64,000 nucleotides of DNA from Solihabitans fulvus (lineage in GTDB: Bacteria; Actinomycetota; Actinomycetes; Mycobacteriales; Pseudonocardiaceae), in contig NZ_VUOB01000019.1 of NCBI RefSeq assembly GCF_008386585.1, positions 46,848 through 110,847 of the forward strand, in the 5' to 3' direction. Both the position numbers and the translations under genes were made by a program. Below are positions 62,155 to 64,000 of this stretch, piece after piece (positions within the stretch are counted from its first letter, which is position 1; each line of letters begins with the position of its first letter). Below the pieces are notes generated by a model. It ran no database searches. It worked only from the letters and a program-made list of their open reading frames with translations, and was not told the DNA's origin.

Positions 62155-62772
62155 CTACGCGTTCGAATGGCTGTCAAGTTCGGCTACGACCTGTGGTTTG
62201 GTGTCACCCGGCGTCGTCTTGACGATGTCCATGGCGTTGCGGCGTGCGATGCCGGCCGTTTCGGCAAGGTGGTCGCCGGTGGCGCCTGCGGCTTTGGCGA
62301 CGATCATCGCCTGATTGCGCTCGGCGCAGATCCGATCTACCTCCGATTCGACCTCGGCGAGTTGCTTGGCGAGTCGGCGCACGGCAGTCAGCTCCAGCTC
62401 GGGTGGCGGAACGAGCGGGCGCGGCATCGTGGCCTCCTGGGTATGCTGGTGACAGGAGTTCTTCCCTCGGCCCCGGCGAGCAGTCCAGTGCTCGTCGGGG
62501 CTTTCGGCGTTCGGGGTGAGGGAAGCGTCGGGGCGGCGAATGATCCCGGTCTGCGCGCCGCGGTGCGAGGCGACGACTGCGGCGGTCTCGGCCGCCCGGT
62601 GGGCTGCGGCGACTACTGCGGCGCTGGAGCCGATGCCGTCCACGATCGCGGCACCAGCGCCCAGCGGATTGTGCTCCACGCAGGCGGAGTCGGCGTTGGC
62701 TGCGCGGCCGGCGATGTAGGTCGCGGTGGCGAGCTGCAGCGCGGGGTTACCGGGCTGGTTGGTGGCGGTCAT
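62155..62772 (-). CDS. Integrative-element protein with HTH-like C-terminus
   Basis: A 205-residue frame. The N-terminal half is Ala-rich (ATYIAGRAANADSACVEHNP, then AAVVAAAHRAAETAAVVA). The C-terminal 90 residues resemble a small coiled-coil plus helix-turn-helix (AKQLAEVESEVDRICAERNQ and AAGATGDHLAETAGIARRNA). Two strong ribosome-binding sites exist: GGAGGACAGC before ATG 62772, and AGGAGG before in-frame ATG 62427. The 90-residue protein may therefore be made on its own as well as, or instead of, the full product. The context of primase and integrase remnants suggests an element control or accessory protein. Confidence 0.55.
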   Translation of the reverse strand: MTATNQPGNPALQLATATYIAGRAANADSACVEHNPLGAGAAIVDGIGSSAAVVAAAHRAAETAAVVASHRGAQTGIIRRPDASLTPNAESPDEHWTARRGRGKNSCHQHTQEATMPRPLVPPPELELTAVRRLAKQLAEVESEVDRICAERNQAMIVAKAAGATGDHLAETAGIARRNAMDIVKTTPGDTKPQVVAELDSHSNA

Positions 62773-62827
62773 GTTGCTGTCCTCCCGGGGACAGGGGCTG
62801 ACGAAGGAAACGAAGGAACGAAGGAAG

Positions 62828-63290
62828 TCAATCCGAGCCGTTCGGTGGGTCGGTGGCGCGGCGGTACCGGCGCGCTGGACGGCCTCGCTGAGCTGGGCGT
62901 GTGAACTCCTCGTACCCGCCGGTGTCGAGGAGGTCGGCCAGGAGCTCGTCGAGGACTTTCTTCGTGAGATTGCGGCTGAACAACGCGGAAATGTCCTCAC
63001 GGCTCAGGCCGTCGGCTCCTGCGCCGTCGAGGGCGCGCCGCAGGCGATCCATCTTCGGGTTGCGGATGGTGCGGTCCAGGACGTACTTGGCGGAGCCGAT
63101 CGCGTAGCGGACCAGCGCGGCAGCCGCTGCGAGGTCGGTGGCGTCGACCAGGTCGCGGCCGTCGAGCACGGCATGTAGGGCGGCGATGCGGCGGCAGTAG
63201 GGAGCGGCGCGGCGGGCGAACTCGGTCCAGGCGGCGTCGTCATCGTCGGCGCCGCTGAGCTCGTCGTAGAGCTTGCCGCTCCAAGCAGCT
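62828..63290 (-). pseudogene. C-terminal remnant of an element primase/helicase (DUF3987-like)
   Basis: The continuous frame reads EAAWSGKLYDELSGADDDDA at its broken start, then CRRIAALHAVLDGRDLVDAT and LVRYAIGSAKYVLD. A winged-helix-like tail follows (LSREDISALFSRNLTKKVLD) and a basic end. This matches the C-terminus of replication primase/helicase proteins carried by actinomycete integrative elements. The N-terminal catalytic part is absent; the frame abuts an integrase N-terminus at about 63286-63290, so a deletion fused the two genes. Confidence 0.6.
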
Positions 63291-63506
63291 TCGTTCGGGC
63301 CTTCTCGGCCAGCTGCTCTGCCTTGGGCGTGCCCTCGGGAATGATCTCCGTGAGGTACCGGCGGTGCTTGGTGATCGGGTCGAGCCCGGCGTACACACGA
63401 CCCTCAGGGCACCGCTGGGCAGCTCGTCGATGCCCCCGCGCTCCCTCTTCGTGCGGCTCTGACCTAGGGCCAGCGTACGACTGTTTCGCGCCACGAGTGA
63501 TGTCAT
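63286..63506 (-). pseudogene. N-terminal remnant of a tyrosine integrase, frameshifted
   Basis: From ATG 63506 the frame reads RTKRERGGIDELPSGALRV. After loss of one base near 63399-63403 another frame continues with YAGLDPITKHRRYLTEIIPE, then GTPKAEQLAEKARTKLL. Restoring one C would give GALRV-R-VYAGLDP, the standard start of actinobacterial tyrosine recombinases (AP2-like arm-binding domain). The catalytic domain is gone. Its position, transcribed away from the tRNA-derived attachment site 95 bp away, is canonical for integrases of tRNA-targeting elements. Confidence 0.7.
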
Positions 63507-63540
63507 GACGGTCCTCAACGTCGCTTCATGCCCTTTGGAA

Positions 63541-63585
63541 AAAGATCAAGCCCCTGACCCGTTTGCACAGGTCAGGGGCTTGATT
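63541..63585. repeat. 45-bp direct repeat with terminator hairpin, right copy
   Basis: Same element as 59550-59594 with one substitution (G at 63565 instead of A). It lies 16 bp from the tRNA-Arg 3' fragment, the normal place of a tRNA terminator (minus-strand transcript). It probably travelled as part of the attachment-site region of the element. Confidence 0.9.
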
Positions 63586-63600
63586 TCACCCGGCGAAAGG

Positions 63601-63645
63601 TGGTGCCCCAGGCAGGATTCGAACCTGCGACACACGGTTTAGGAA
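63601..63645 (-). tRNA. 3' half of tRNA-Arg(CCT): attachment-site fragment
   Basis: The minus strand reads from the anticodon loop (TTCCTAA, anticodon CCT) through a normal T-arm (GCAGG-TTCGAAT-CCTGC) to GGGGCACCA. The 5' half that should follow to the right is absent: no complementary acceptor strand (GCCCC) or D-arm occurs within the next 60 bp. This is therefore a 45-nt tRNA remnant generated by site-specific integration, not a functional tRNA. Confidence 0.8.
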
Positions 63646-63648
63646 CGG

Positions 63649-64000
63649 TCTTGCGTCACACGGTCCCACCTACCGCGTGACCTGCGGCGGAGCGTGATCC
63701 CGTGCTGAGGGTGCCTCGAATCGTTTCGCGACTGCTTCGCGCTTCGCGGAAGGCAGCTTCCCGACTGGCGGCTTCGCGCCGACGCGGACCGATGGCTGTG
63801 GGCCTCGCTGAGGTGACCCGGCTACCCGTTGGCAAGGCGGCGGAGCCGTCGCGGCAGCCGAGCGCCGTGCCCAGCTCTGCCAGGCCGACCACACTGGCGC
63901 TCGTAGGGAGTCCGGTCGCTGCCCGGTGGTTCGAAGATCCATGCGTCGTCGGCGGTGGCGCTGCCCTCGCGCGGCTGGGCCGCGCCGCCCGGCCGTCGGC
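63649..64000. other. Element flank right of the attachment site, no confident gene
   Basis: Frames of 78-90 residues exist on the minus strand (63656-63892, 63670-63942). They are Ala/Arg/Ser-rich with no recognisable domain, and they overlap each other in different phases. If the tRNA fragment is an attachment site, this is the distal end of a second element that continues beyond the window. Confidence 0.4.

Noticed and set aside
63601..63676. Complete functional tRNA gene
   Set aside because: Only the anticodon loop to CCA is present; no acceptor 5' strand or D-arm is found where it should be.

Overview
High-GC actinobacterial chromosome, most likely family Pseudonocardiaceae (Actinosynnema, Saccharothrix or Lentzea type). 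The evidence is the strong GC bias, frequent GTG/TTG starts with 4-base stop/start overlaps, a mycothiol-dependent formaldehyde dehydrogenase, DUF397/DUF5753 and DUF4232 proteins, an ALF-repeat polymorphic-toxin remnant, and the typical repertoire of TetR, LysR, HxlR and LAL regulators. The family-level call is an inference from gene content.

Layout. 1-1.6 kb: end of a secreted Ig-like protein and citrate synthase 2. 1.8-8.1 kb: urease locus ureABCFG plus ureD, with ureG carrying a 5-residue histidine repeat; two opposite-strand DUF4232 exported proteins sit between ureG and ureD. 8.3-14.8 kb: pdxH, CPBP protease, MFS exporter, a DUF397/XRE pair, an MBL hydrolase and its TetR. 14.8-22.6 kb: aldose epimerase, amidohydrolase, NIPSNAP protein, acyl-CoA dehydrogenase with divergent TetR, PfkB sugar kinase and the main citrate synthase. 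22.7-27.6 kb: XRE/membrane/ABC exporter operon, divergent from an 'abortive infection'-annotated protein, then an IS701-like transposase remnant and a small P-loop kinase. 27.6-33.1 kb: glpD, TetR and an AGPS-like flavoprotein in the order recalled for Mycobacterium tuberculosis Rv2249c-Rv2251, then a cytosine-deaminase-like amidohydrolase. 33.1-35.2 kb: MDR oxidoreductase with a tandem operator, a small membrane protein and a hairpin-rich spacer.

35.2-40.2 kb (minus strand) is the most unusual cassette. A soluble FtsK/SpoIIIE ATPase is linked to two small paralogous helical proteins that both start M-x-SIEEVR. A 160-residue protein is translationally coupled to the ATPase, and an acidic-tailed 317-residue protein lies upstream. 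No function is assigned; the layout recalls a reduced ESX-like ATPase-substrate module without WxG motifs or membrane segments.

40.2-59.5 kb: dienelactone hydrolase; mscR coupled to a protein with two fused gamma-glutamylcyclotransferase-like domains; an HxlR/QorB quinone-response pair; a secreted C39-type peptidase; LysR; an orphan small ORF with its own terminator; an EndoQ-like nuclease fused to a UvrD helicase; VOC and APH proteins; a LAL regulator divergent from an MFS exporter and quinone reductase; SDR; ADP-ribosylglycohydrolase.

59.5-64 kb: a decayed integrated region. Two 45-bp direct repeats containing a strong hairpin enclose a truncated ALF-repeat toxin stalk, a toxin-like C-terminal domain, a probable immunity gene, a primase/helicase remnant and a frameshifted integrase remnant. 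It ends at the 3' half of tRNA-Arg(CCT), which looks like an attachment site. The intact tRNA is predicted to lie to the right of the window. Convergent gene pairs across the window are generally separated by strong inverted-repeat terminators.
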